From contig USKV01000059.1 in NCBI GenBank assembly GCA_900555355.1, positions 1 to 7,833 on the forward strand: a DNA stretch of 7,833 nt, written 5' to 3'. The position numbers and the translations under genes are program-made. The DNA comes from an uncultured Collinsella sp. GTDB lineage: Bacteria > Actinomycetota > Coriobacteriia > Coriobacteriales > Coriobacteriaceae. This document shows, in pieces, positions 1 through 5,713 of the stretch. Every line of letters begins with the position of its first letter. Within the stretch, counting starts at the first letter, position 1. Below the pieces are notes generated by a model. The model was not told the origin of the DNA. It searched no databases and saw only the letters and a program-made list of their open reading frames with translations.

Positions 1-62
1 CCAAGTGTGAGACGCATATTCTAACGTGCGACACCGAGGGCGCCCAGATCGAATACCTGTAG
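1..62 (+). CDS. Possible C-terminal end of an unidentified protein (partial)
   Basis: A plus-strand frame is open from the window edge to a TAG stop at 60-62. It encodes about 19 residues ending HILTCDTEGAQIEYL. The composition looks protein-like, but the stretch is too short to assign to a family, and two minus-strand frames are also open here, so it may not be coding. In favour, a T-run typical of a plus-strand terminator follows about 40 bases after the stop. If real, this gene converges on the minus-strand genes that fill the rest of the window. No function can be given. Confidence 0.35.
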   Translation, partial: KCETHILTCDTEGAQIEYL

Positions 63-64
63 TC

Positions 65-106
65 GCCGTCCCGTATACTCGCCGGGGAGGCCAGGGGCTT
101 TTTATT
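65..106 (+). terminator. Weak candidate terminator after the partial plus-strand gene
   Basis: GCC (65-67) plus TCCC (69-72) can pair with GGGA (85-88) plus GGC (89-91), with one bulged base. The run TTTTT (99-103) follows 7 bases later. The stem is imperfect and does not sit directly against the T-run, so this is a tentative call. It would end transcription of the partial plus-strand gene and protect the convergent HTH gene. Confidence 0.3.
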
Positions 107-128
107 GGTAGGGGCTCTTGCTAGGCTG

Positions 129-155
129 GAGCACTTCCTAGAGGCGGGCATCGGC
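129..155 (-). repeat. Second copy of the engB 3' end (candidate attachment-site copy)
   Basis: These 27 bases match 23 of 27 positions of the genuine engB 3' end at 988-1014, in the same orientation. On the minus strand this copy reads GCC GAT GCC CGC CTC TAG (ADARL-stop), compared with AEACL-stop in engB, and the match continues about 9 bases past the stop codon. The two copies bracket the HTH gene. Upstream of this copy the match may extend into AAGC with one codon missing, but that is weak. The simplest reading is a displaced old engB terminus left by an insertion that supplied a new gene end. Confidence 0.6.
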
Positions 156-167
156 TGTGTGCTTGGT

Positions 168-866
168 TTAGGCTGCACTGGTTTCTTTGTATTCGAAGAC
201 TGGCTCTAGGAGATCTTCGATGTTGCAGTGGAGGGCTTTTGCTATGGCTCTTACGCTTGTTACCGAAGCTTCATTAATGTTTCTCTGGCGCTGCTCGTAC
301 ATTTGGATTGAGCGGAGTGACACACCCGATTCGTATGCTAGGTCTTGTTGGGTTTTCTTAAGCTTCTTTCTTGCTAACGCAAGTTTGGTTTGCCTGGACG
401 CTTTTTTCGCCATATCGCAGACGAGGCGAGCCACGCGTTCCTCCGAGGCTTCGTGCCAGGGATAGTACAGACTGAGCAGTGCGTCAAACGGAACGACATG
501 CAGCAGGTCTTCGAAAGACTCTCCTAGGCGCCACTGAAGGTATGCCAATATCCAGCCTGTCCAATATTCCGGTGTCTTTTCGAATCGGTAGGTTCGATTT
601 GGCATCGGCCTTGATTGGTAGCCCGACCTTTCGACGATAAGCGCGAATAGCTCAACGCCCGATTTTCCCGATACGACCCATGCGTTGCCACGCTCAAACT
701 CACGGGCTACGCCGCTCAGGCAAAAGAGTTCAGCGACCTCGGACCCTTCCGCTCCATAGTCGTTCACGGCATAGTCGAAGCAGTCGCCGAGGTTGTTCAT
801 TGCATCCTCGAGGTAGTAGACGGGGTATGTCCTGCTCGGCCCACAATCCGTTAAATCTTGGATCAT
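168..866 (-). CDS. Two-domain Xre-type HTH protein, possible antitoxin or regulator
   Basis: A 232-residue protein. Residues about 162-221 form a Cro/C1-type (HTH_3) DNA-binding domain: KLKKTQQDLAYESGVSLRSI covers the first helices and the recognition helix, and a hydrophobic AIAKALHCNIEDLLEP end follows. Residues about 15-150 are a separate alpha-helical domain with the blocks YYLEDAMNNLGDCFDYAV, LFCLSGVAREFERGN and PEYWTGWILAYLQWRLGESF. From memory, this N-terminal architecture recurs in gut Firmicutes and Actinobacteria, often near small DUF3791/DUF3990 (ADP-ribosyltransferase-like) genes, which would suggest an antitoxin or module regulator. No such partner is visible here, so the role is inferred. 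The ATG at 866 is supported by GGGAGGG placed 9 bases upstream. The gene is more AT-rich than engB or the pur genes and lies between two copies of the engB 3' end, both signs of horizontal acquisition. Confidence 0.8.
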   Translation of the reverse strand: MIQDLTDCGPSRTYPVYYLEDAMNNLGDCFDYAVNDYGAEGSEVAELFCLSGVAREFERGNAWVVSGKSGVELFALIVERSGYQSRPMPNRTYRFEKTPEYWTGWILAYLQWRLGESFEDLLHVVPFDALLSLYYPWHEASEERVARLVCDMAKKASRQTKLALARKKLKKTQQDLAYESGVSLRSIQMYEQRQRNINEASVTSVRAIAKALHCNIEDLLEPVFEYKETSAA

Positions 867-921
867 TTAAATCAACCCTCCCTGCCATCAAATCCCTAAT
901 GTCGACTCCCTCGGTGTCAAG

Positions 922-968
922 ATATCGCCCTAGTGACAGTTCAATATTGACTATCACTAGGGCGATAT
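922..968. promoter_or_regulatory. Perfect 15-bp inverted repeat upstream of the HTH gene
   Basis: ATATCGCCCTAGTGA (922-936) is exactly complementary to TCACTAGGGCGATAT (954-968). The 17-base spacer contains a further perfect palindrome, TCAATATTGA (941-950). The structure begins 28 bases past the engB stop and ends 55 bases before the HTH start. A consensus -35 hexamer TTGACA (minus strand, 915-920) adjoins it, though the -10 region is poor. No T-run follows on either strand, so it is not a standard terminator. An operator for the adjacent HTH protein is the leading guess; an element-end recombination site is the alternative. Confidence 0.6.
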
Positions 969-987
969 GCTCAAAAGCTTTTGCCAA

Positions 988-1014
988 GAGCCCTTACTAG
1001 AGGCAGGCCTCGGC
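988..1014 (-). repeat. engB 3'-end copy of the 27-bp direct repeat
   Basis: This copy covers the last five codons and stop of engB plus nine bases after the stop. It matches 129-155 at 23 of 27 positions. With that copy it brackets an interval of about 860 bp whose only gene is the HTH protein. See the finding on insertion at the engB 3' end. Confidence 0.6.
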
Positions 1015-1587
1015 AATGCGGCGCTTAAGCTCATCGATGCCGGTGCCGGTCTGGGAGCTTGTGATGATCACGTTCTCGGCCGGAACGTTGAGCTGCTTTT
1101 TGATGGCTGCTGCCTGGCGGGCCTGCTGGGTGCGGCTGAGCTTGTCGGCTTTGGTGAGGCAAACGATAAAGTTGAACTCGTTGCCCTGTAGGTAGTCGAT
1201 CATGTCGTGGTCGAGCTTGCTGGGGTCGTGACGAATGTCCACCAGCGAGACCACCAAGTTAAAGCTGCGCTCGGAGTCGAAGAAGTCGCCGATGAGCTCG
1301 GCCCAACGGTCGCGCTCGGCCTTGGAACGACGGGCGAAACCATAGCCCGGCAGGTCGACGAAGTGCACGTCGTCAGCCTCAAAGAAGTTGATGTTGCTCG
1401 TCTTGCCCGGCGTACTGGAAACCTTGACTAGGTTCTTGCGGCCAAATAGCTTGTTCATAATCGACGACTTGCCCACGTTGGAGCGGCCGACAAAGCTCAC
1501 CTCGGGGCAGGTGGACTCGGGAATCTGCGAAACCTTGCCATAGCTGGCGACGAACTTGGCAAGCTGGTAGTTAATGGAATCGGCCAT
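997..1587 (-). CDS. engB: Ribosome biogenesis GTP-binding protein EngB/YsxC
   Basis: A 196-residue TrmE-Era-EngA-EngB-Septin GTPase, a cytoplasmic protein needed for maturation of the large ribosomal subunit in bacteria. All G motifs are visible: G1 GRSNVGKSS (34-42), the G2 region TPGKT (59-63), G3 DLPGYGFA (78-85), G4 TKAD (145-148) and G5 TSSQTG (176-181). Length is normal for the family. The ATG at 1587 is chosen because AGGAG lies 5 bases upstream. The in-frame GTG at 1593 overlaps that ribosome binding site and cannot use it. The gene follows mtnN by 38 bases with no terminator between, so cotranscription is likely. Its last codons are duplicated at 129-155, so the present C-terminus may have been supplied by an inserted element. 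Confidence 0.96.
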   Translation of the reverse strand: MADSINYQLAKFVASYGKVSQIPESTCPEVSFVGRSNVGKSSIMNKLFGRKNLVKVSSTPGKTSNINFFEADDVHFVDLPGYGFARRSKAERDRWAELIGDFFDSERSFNLVVSLVDIRHDPSKLDHDMIDYLQGNEFNFIVCLTKADKLSRTQQARQAAAIKKQLNVPAENVIITSSQTGTGIDELKRRIAEACL

Positions 1588-1625
1588 GGACACTCCTTGG
1601 TCGTAGGTTCTTACAAATAGACGCG

Positions 1626-2366
1626 CTATTGCGCAGCGGCAATGCGGCGGACGATATCGAGCGTAATGTCACTTGCGACACGCGCGTACTCGAACAGATC
1701 GAACTCTCGCTCGCAAATTGCATCGTACGCCTCGTCACAATTATCGCTGATAGCGCGCAACACCAGGCAATCGACACCATTTTTGGTTGCGACATGGGCA
1801 ATTGCCGCGCCCTCCATGCCGGCACAATCGGCATGCGTCGCCTCGATAGCGTCGTTGCGCATGGTGGCGCCCGTCACAAAGCGGTTACCCGTGGCAATCG
1901 TGCCGACCAGGAACTGCTTGGTGCCCTCGTTCGAAGCGACTGCATTTTTCGAAGCGTCAACAAACCCACGTCCAGCAAGCACGTCGGCGGCAATATCGAC
2001 CAGCGCGGGCGTCGAGCCAAACTCCTCGAGCCCCGGTGCGGACTCGGCGATAAGCGCGGTATCGGTATCCAGATAGCGTAGGCGTTTGCCAATGACCACG
2101 TCGTCGATATGGAGCTTGGGGTTCAAACCGCCCGCAATGCCCGAAAACACAACAGCCTGCGGAGCATACTTGCTAATGAGGTGCTGTGTTGCAGCGGCGG
2201 CGTTCACCGTGCCCATGCCCGCCGTTGTGGCGACAACTGTCAGGCCGTCGAGCTCACCGCTCACAACGGTCAAGCCCGCCTCCCGTGCCTCGCAAACGTC
2301 GCTCAGCTCTTCCTTAATCTGCATGATCTCTTTTTCGAGCGCACCGATAATCGCGATGGTAGCCAT
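1626..2366 (-). CDS. mtnN: 5'-methylthioadenosine/S-adenosylhomocysteine nucleosidase
   Basis: A 246-residue Pfs/MTAN-family enzyme. It hydrolyses methylthioadenosine and S-adenosylhomocysteine to adenine plus the thioribose product, relieving product inhibition of methylation and polyamine synthesis. Visible family features are IIGALEKE at the N-terminus (Glu13 matches the catalytic acid of GAMEEE), SGIAGG (75-80), MEGAAIAHV (184-192, with ribose-binding Glu185) and RAISDN (204-209, with catalytic Asp208). The residue two before that Glu is Gly183, where the usual motif VEMEG has Glu. The ATG at 2366 has GGGGA 5 bases upstream; a TTG four codons earlier is less likely. The gene lies 78 bases after the serine hydrolase and 38 before engB, consistent with one transcript. 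Confidence 0.94.
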   Translation of the reverse strand: MATIAIIGALEKEIMQIKEELSDVCEAREAGLTVVSGELDGLTVVATTAGMGTVNAAAATQHLISKYAPQAVVFSGIAGGLNPKLHIDDVVIGKRLRYLDTDTALIAESAPGLEEFGSTPALVDIAADVLAGRGFVDASKNAVASNEGTKQFLVGTIATGNRFVTGATMRNDAIEATHADCAGMEGAAIAHVATKNGVDCLVLRAISDNCDEAYDAICEREFDLFEYARVASDITLDIVRRIAAAQ

Positions 2367-2444
2367 ACCATTCCCCAAACCTATACGAAATTCTCAACCA
2401 AGGTATGGTACCAGCATTTTGTTTGACCTCGCCAAACGAACACG

Positions 2445-3563
2445 CTAAGCCAGTGCAGCTCGCGTATCAAACAGAGCCTTTGCAATCGCGGCCGTAACCT
2501 CGCTCGAACGGTCACTCCATGGCATCGATGTCATGACGCTCATGACATAGGTACGGCCATCGATGTCGATGAGGCCTGCATCGCATGTCGAATAGTAACC
2601 ATCCTCGCTAATCCAGCCTGCCTTGTTGCGCACCGAGACCTGATCGTCCGCAATGCCATCGCGAATAAACGAGCGCAATGTTGATGCCAGAAGGCCCGAC
2701 AACCACTGTGAAGTCTCGGTATCCATGCTCAGATACTCGCTCATCTCACGCCATAACCTCGCAGAAGTGCGCGGGCAGTAGGTCGGAAAATCACTCATCG
2801 GATCCAGTGCCGTATCGTAACCGATGCCAAGACCGACAATCCAATCCTCGTAACCGACACGGTCAAATGCCGCACGTAACGCAATAAACGAATCGTTGTC
2901 CGAATTAACGACCGCGGCCTCGATTAGGTCGCGCACCGTCTGCCAGCCCATGTTATAGCCACCATAGGTGCCAAGGGCATCATCGAGTGAGACCTGGCCC
3001 GTCTCGACCAGGGATTCGCAGATGTACAACGCATAGAGTGCCTTGTAGCTACTCGCGCCGTAAACCTCGACATCGGCGTTATACGTCACGCCCTTGCCGC
3101 TCGACAAATCGTAAAACACCACGCCCACATCGCCCAGCTCCTGCGCCTGGTCAAGCGCATTCTGGAGTGCGGCGAGGTTCTCATCCTCCAGGGCGAGGAT
3201 CTGGTCATCAACCAGTGAGAAGGTCTGCACGGTATCGCCTGAGGGAATATCGTTAAAGTCCGCCTTCGAAAGCCCCGTCTTGAGGTTCGCTGTCGACAGG
3301 GTTTGACTTGCGGTGGCTTTAGAGTCAGAGACCTTTTTGTTTTGCGTCTGTACCGTTGACGCATCTGAATGTGCCATTCGCTCCGATGCGTAGGTTTTGG
3401 CGGTAATTCCGAGGATAATAACCGCCAACGTTAGCATCCCAACGGCGGCAATCTTCGTCACGCGGATGCGAACGTCAGCGAGGCCACGCGAAGGCGTGCC
3501 CTTCGTCTCATATCTGCTGCCATGCTGCGGCACATACTCGTCCCGCGATGCGATGTTTCGCAC
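2445..3563 (-). CDS. Membrane-anchored class A beta-lactamase-like serine hydrolase
   Basis: A 372-residue protein with a basic cytoplasmic N-terminus, one membrane segment (about 36-57), a Ser/Thr-rich linker (about 60-110) and an extracellular domain of the class A beta-lactamase/penicillin-recognising fold. Ser171 and Lys174 form the SxxK motif (SSYK). Ser221-Asp222-Asn223 form the SDN motif. The third motif is KAG (314-316) instead of KTG or KSG. The block CPRTSARLW (263-271) resembles the TPRxxARL region after the omega loop, but I see no ExxLN deacylation motif before it. That argues against a true antibiotic-hydrolysing lactamase and for a cell-wall or peptidase-like role; the substrate is unknown. 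The GTG start at 3563 has AGGAG 5 bases upstream. A good promoter lies at 3601-3628. Confidence 0.85.
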   Translation of the reverse strand: MRNIASRDEYVPQHGSRYETKGTPSRGLADVRIRVTKIAAVGMLTLAVIILGITAKTYASERMAHSDASTVQTQNKKVSDSKATASQTLSTANLKTGLSKADFNDIPSGDTVQTFSLVDDQILALEDENLAALQNALDQAQELGDVGVVFYDLSSGKGVTYNADVEVYGASSYKALYALYICESLVETGQVSLDDALGTYGGYNMGWQTVRDLIEAAVVNSDNDSFIALRAAFDRVGYEDWIVGLGIGYDTALDPMSDFPTYCPRTSARLWREMSEYLSMDTETSQWLSGLLASTLRSFIRDGIADDQVSVRNKAGWISEDGYYSTCDAGLIDIDGRTYVMSVMTSMPWSDRSSEVTAAIAKALFDTRAALA

Positions 3564-3600
3564 GTGGTCTCCTGACTGCTACCGTTTATATACGAGCAGC

Positions 3601-3628
3601 ATAATACCGAGCAGGCATTTCTTTCCAA
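3601..3628 (-). promoter_or_regulatory. Sigma70-type promoter for the serine hydrolase gene
   Basis: On the minus strand TTGGAA (3623-3628) and TATTAT (3601-3606) are separated by 16 bases, close to the consensus -35 and -10 hexamers. The GTG start at 3563 lies 37 bases beyond the -10, which leaves room for the AGGAG site. An alternative -10, TATATA, lies nearer the gene but lacks a good -35. mtnN and engB may depend on the same promoter. Confidence 0.5.
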
Positions 3629-3723
3629 AGATATTCAGCGGCGTTTAAGGTGTCTTTAAAGAAACCACAAGCGTATTTATCCAAATGGCGCGGTTCTGTT
3701 GCGCATCTCTACCCAAATTGCAC

Positions 3724-3786
3724 TTGCGGTGAAATAGTTCCTGTTTGGGCGGCATAAGCCGAAAAACAAGAACTATTCCACCGCAA
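3724..3786. repeat. 63-bp intergenic hairpin (23-bp arms plus inner stem)
   Basis: The arms 3724-3746 and 3764-3786 are complementary at 21 of 23 positions, starting TTGCGGTG and ending CACCGCAA. Both exceptions become G-U pairs in one of the two possible RNA strands. The 17-base middle holds a second stem, CGGC (3750-3753) with GCCG (3758-3761), closing an ATAA tetraloop. No T-run adjoins either side, so it does not look like a terminator. It may be a mobile palindromic element or a structured RNA; function is not established. Confidence 0.7.
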
Positions 3787-3825
3787 CTTGACGGGGCTCT
3801 TTGGCAATCAGCTTGGTGTCCGGGG

Positions 3826-3856
3826 GCACTCATTTAAGTCTGTCCCCAATGAGTGC
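3826..3856 (-). repeat. REP-like unit, ATTGGGGACAG core with 9-bp arms
   Basis: GCACTCATT (3826-3834) pairs exactly with AATGAGTGC (3848-3856). On the minus strand the enclosed sequence is GGGGACAGACTTA. The same core, ATTGGGGACAG followed shortly by TTAA, recurs on the plus strand at 5745-5775 with different but again complementary arms. From memory, GGGGACAG-type palindromic repeats of this style accompany REP-associated (Y1) tyrosine transposases in several phyla. No transposase is present in this window. Confidence 0.6.
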
Positions 3857-3893
3857 AATGACCAGCCAGGGAAGGCGCCCTTCATCGGCCAAC

Positions 3894-3926
3894 AAAAAAG
3901 GGGCGCGACCGCAATGGTCACGCCCC
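3894..3926 (-). terminator. Rho-independent terminator of the YqeY gene
   Basis: GGGGCG (3900-3905) and GACC (3907-3910) pair with GGTC (3916-3919) and CGCCCC (3921-3926). There is one C/A mismatch and a 5-base loop. On the minus strand six T residues (complement of 3894-3899) directly follow the stem. It lies 29 bases past the stop codon of the GatB/YqeY gene and is oriented to end that transcript. Confidence 0.92.
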
Positions 3927-3955
3927 CTCGACATCAACTATGTACCGCTAGGCCC

Positions 3956-4399
3956 CTATGCGAGTTTGGCTCCGACGATCTTTGCCGCGGCCGGCTTATC
4001 GAAGTTGCCGCCGGTGGCCTTGCCGAGTGCACCCATAACCTGGCCCATCTGCTTCTTGGACGTGGCGCCCAGCTCGGCGATAACCTGCTCGATCAGGGCC
4101 TCGAGCTCCTCGCCCGAAACCTGCGTGGGCAGCAGGCTTTCCAGAATCTTGACCTGCTCGGTCAGGTTGTCGGTACGCTCCTGGTCGGTGCCGGCCTTGA
4201 TGGACATCTCCAGCGTCTCGCTCGTCTGCTTAATCAGACGCTTGATCATGCTGTTGACGTCTTCCTCGGTCACATCGCGGCGCTCGTTAACCTCGATATT
4301 CTTCACCTCGGCCTTAACCTGGCGAATGATGGACAGGCGAACCTTGTCCTTGGCCTTCATGGCCGCGATCATTTCCTTCTGCAGCTCTTCGTTGGTCAT
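3956..4399 (-). CDS. GatB/YqeY domain-containing protein
   Basis: A 147-residue small helical cytoplasmic protein of the YqeY family. Its domain resembles the C-terminal tRNA-binding tail of the GatB amidotransferase subunit. Visible features are the N-terminal helix MTNEELQKEMIAAMKAKDKV, RLSIIRQVKAEVKNIE, an acidic middle helix, ILESLLPTQVSGEELEALI, and the glycine-rich GQVMGALGKATGGNFD end, all typical of full-length members. The exact function of stand-alone YqeY is not established. The ATG at 4399 is preferred (AGAGG 8 bases upstream) over a TTG two codons earlier. It follows the foldase gene by 54 bases that contain a hairpin, and ends at a strong terminator, so the two probably form an operon. 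Confidence 0.93.
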   Translation of the reverse strand: MTNEELQKEMIAAMKAKDKVRLSIIRQVKAEVKNIEVNERRDVTEEDVNSMIKRLIKQTSETLEMSIKAGTDQERTDNLTEQVKILESLLPTQVSGEELEALIEQVIAELGATSKKQMGQVMGALGKATGGNFDKPAAAKIVGAKLA

Positions 4400-4422
4400 C
4401 TGCAAATCCTCTCTAATAGCGT

Positions 4423-4448
4423 GGGCGGCACTCGCGCGAGCACCGCCC
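4423..4448 (-). other. GC-rich hairpin between the foldase and YqeY genes
   Basis: GGGCGG (4423-4428) pairs with CCGCCC (4443-4448). A two-base internal loop on each side leads into the palindrome CTCGCGCGAG (4431-4440). No T-run follows on the minus strand, and the YqeY ribosome binding site lies about 15 bases further on. It is more likely an mRNA processing, stability or partial attenuation element than a full terminator. Confidence 0.55.
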
Positions 4449-4453
4449 CATGA

Positions 4454-5677
4454 TTACTCAGTCGTCGACGAATCGTCGGTCGAACTCTTGGTGACGCCCT
4501 TCAGACTGACGTTGTATGGCACGTCTTTGGGCATGGGATTAACGGTGATGTCGGCATCCTTCTTGTACTGCTCTAGCCACTCGCTGTACGCGGTGCTGGC
4601 CGCCTGCGTCTTCACCACGTTGGAGACATACTTCTTGATGGCCTTGGGCACCTGGTTGATGTCATCAACCTGATTATCGACATGGAAGTAGTCGGTGCAT
4701 TTGATGATGTGGTAGCCATAGGTCGACTCGACGACTTCGCTCACGTCGCCCTTGTTGAGTCCCTCGAGCGCCGTCTGGTAGCTGTCGACAAAGGTGGTGA
4801 GCTTATCCCAGCCCACATCGCCCTTCTTCTCCTTGGAACCGGTGTCCTCGGAGTACTGCTCAACGGCGTCCTCAAAGCTCAGCTCGCCGGAGTTGATCTT
4901 GTCCAGGCACTCCTGCGCCTTGGCCTTGGCGGCAGCTTTGTCCTCGTCGGAAGCGTCAGAATCGACCTTGATCAGGATATTCGACGAACGACGGGCATCG
5001 TTGTAGTTGGACAGGTTCTCATTGATGTAATCGACAATCTCGCTGTCCTTGGGCTTGCTGGTGGGTGCCACGGCATCCTTGAGCTTCTGCTGCGCCAGGC
5101 TCTCCTTGAGCGAATCCTTGTAGGTGTCCTCGGTGTAGCCGTAGGTCTTGAGAGTCTCCTTAAAAGTCTTGGCGCCGCCTGCGCTCTTGCACGCGTCCTT
5201 CCAAGCCTTCTCGACCTCCTCGTCCGAGACGGTCACGCCATTCTCCTTCTGCGCTTGCTGAAGCAGGATCTGCTGCGCATAGGAGTCGATGAGCTGCTTG
5301 CGGTACTTCTTGGGTGTGAGGTCGTTGTCGACCAGATACTGTGCCCAGTCCTTGTCCTTGGTGTAGCCGTAGGACGTGCGCATGCTCATGATCTGCTTGG
5401 TCACGGTGTCCTCGGTGAGGTTGGTGCCGTTGATAGTGGCAGCCACGCCACCAGTAAGCTTATAGCCCGAGCTGGCACTTTCGGTCTGTGACATCAGGCC
5501 GGAGCACGCCATGGCCGAGACGGAAAGCAGCATCGCCAGCACGCCGATGACCACCAGAACGATCTTGACGGTCTTAGACACGTACGTCTTGCGCTGCTTC
5601 TTACGAGAGCTGGAGGCAGCGCGGGCCTGCTGCTCGGGCGTCGGCGCGGCCTCGAAGTTCTTTTTCTTATTTGCCAT
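4454..5677 (-). CDS. Membrane-anchored SurA_N/PpiC-type peptidyl-prolyl isomerase (foldase)
   Basis: A 407-residue extracytoplasmic chaperone/foldase of the PrsA/SurA type. It has a lysine-rich cytoplasmic N-terminus, a hydrophobic segment (about 37-57) ending AMACSG (Cys58, a poor lipobox without Leu at -3), a SurA_N-like helical region (about 75-205), a parvulin domain (about 229-333) and a Ser/Thr/Asp tail. Within the parvulin domain YGYHIIK (320-326) keeps the second active-site His (His323), and GDVGW (286-290) is typical. The usual first motif SHIL reads SNIL (232-235), so one conserved His is replaced by Asn233. The ATG at 5677 follows an AAAGG site; the open frame continuing 57 codons upstream runs through repeats and is rejected. 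Either a lipoprotein or a single-pass anchor is possible. Confidence 0.88.
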   Translation of the reverse strand: MANKKKNFEAAPTPEQQARAASSSRKKQRKTYVSKTVKIVLVVIGVLAMLLSVSAMACSGLMSQTESASSGYKLTGGVAATINGTNLTEDTVTKQIMSMRTSYGYTKDKDWAQYLVDNDLTPKKYRKQLIDSYAQQILLQQAQKENGVTVSDEEVEKAWKDACKSAGGAKTFKETLKTYGYTEDTYKDSLKESLAQQKLKDAVAPTSKPKDSEIVDYINENLSNYNDARRSSNILIKVDSDASDEDKAAAKAKAQECLDKINSGELSFEDAVEQYSEDTGSKEKKGDVGWDKLTTFVDSYQTALEGLNKGDVSEVVESTYGYHIIKCTDYFHVDNQVDDINQVPKAIKKYVSNVVKTQAASTAYSEWLEQYKKDADITVNPMPKDVPYNVSLKGVTKSSTDDSSTTE

Positions 5678-5713
5678 AGTTGGCCTTTCGCATAACGAAT
5701 CGAACAAACGCCA

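Larger units (their letters stand above)
3564..3955. other. 392-bp intergenic region, non-coding
   Basis: No convincing gene. In minus-strand order it holds the terminator of the YqeY gene (3894-3926), a REP-like unit (3826-3856), a 63-bp hairpin (3724-3786), an unexplained stretch of about 95 bases (3629-3723), and the promoter and leader of the serine hydrolase (3564-3628). The leader contains two CGAGCAG copies (plus strand, near 3592 and 3608). A 62-codon minus-strand frame at 3645-3833 runs through the hairpin and repeat and has no family resemblance, so it is not annotated. Confidence 0.7.

Noticed and set aside
30..918. GACACCGAGGG at 30-40 and its inverse at 908-918, as possible element ends
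   Set aside because: Only 11 bases, in inverted orientation, and not aligned with the direct engB-end repeats; chance or shared codon use is enough to explain it.
922..968. Rho-independent terminator for engB
   Set aside because: The loop is long (17 bases) and neither strand has a T-run after the stem.
730..987. 85-codon minus-strand frame with a TTG start spanning the inverted repeat
   Set aside because: Half of it overlaps the well-supported HTH gene in another frame, the inverted repeat accounts for part of its sequence, and I see no ribosome binding site.
2445..3563. Antibiotic-resistance beta-lactamase
   Set aside because: The third motif is KAG and no ExxLN motif is visible, and the context is housekeeping. 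The fold is supported; the resistance function is not.
3826..3856. CIRCE (HrcA) operator, because GCACTC and GAGTGC are present
   Set aside because: CIRCE arms are TTAGCACTC and GAGTGCTAA with 9 bases between. Here the flanks differ and the hexamers are 19 bases apart; the REP-like reading fits better.
3801..4673. Plus-strand open frames of 221 and 290 codons opposite YqeY
   Set aside because: They run through a terminator hairpin, a REP-like unit and the reverse of a clear GatB/YqeY gene.
4682..5491. Long plus-strand open frame (269 codons) antisense to the foldase gene
   Set aside because: It mirrors the codon bias of the minus-strand foldase, whose domains are clear. The translation is low-complexity Leu/Val/Gly and matches no family I know.
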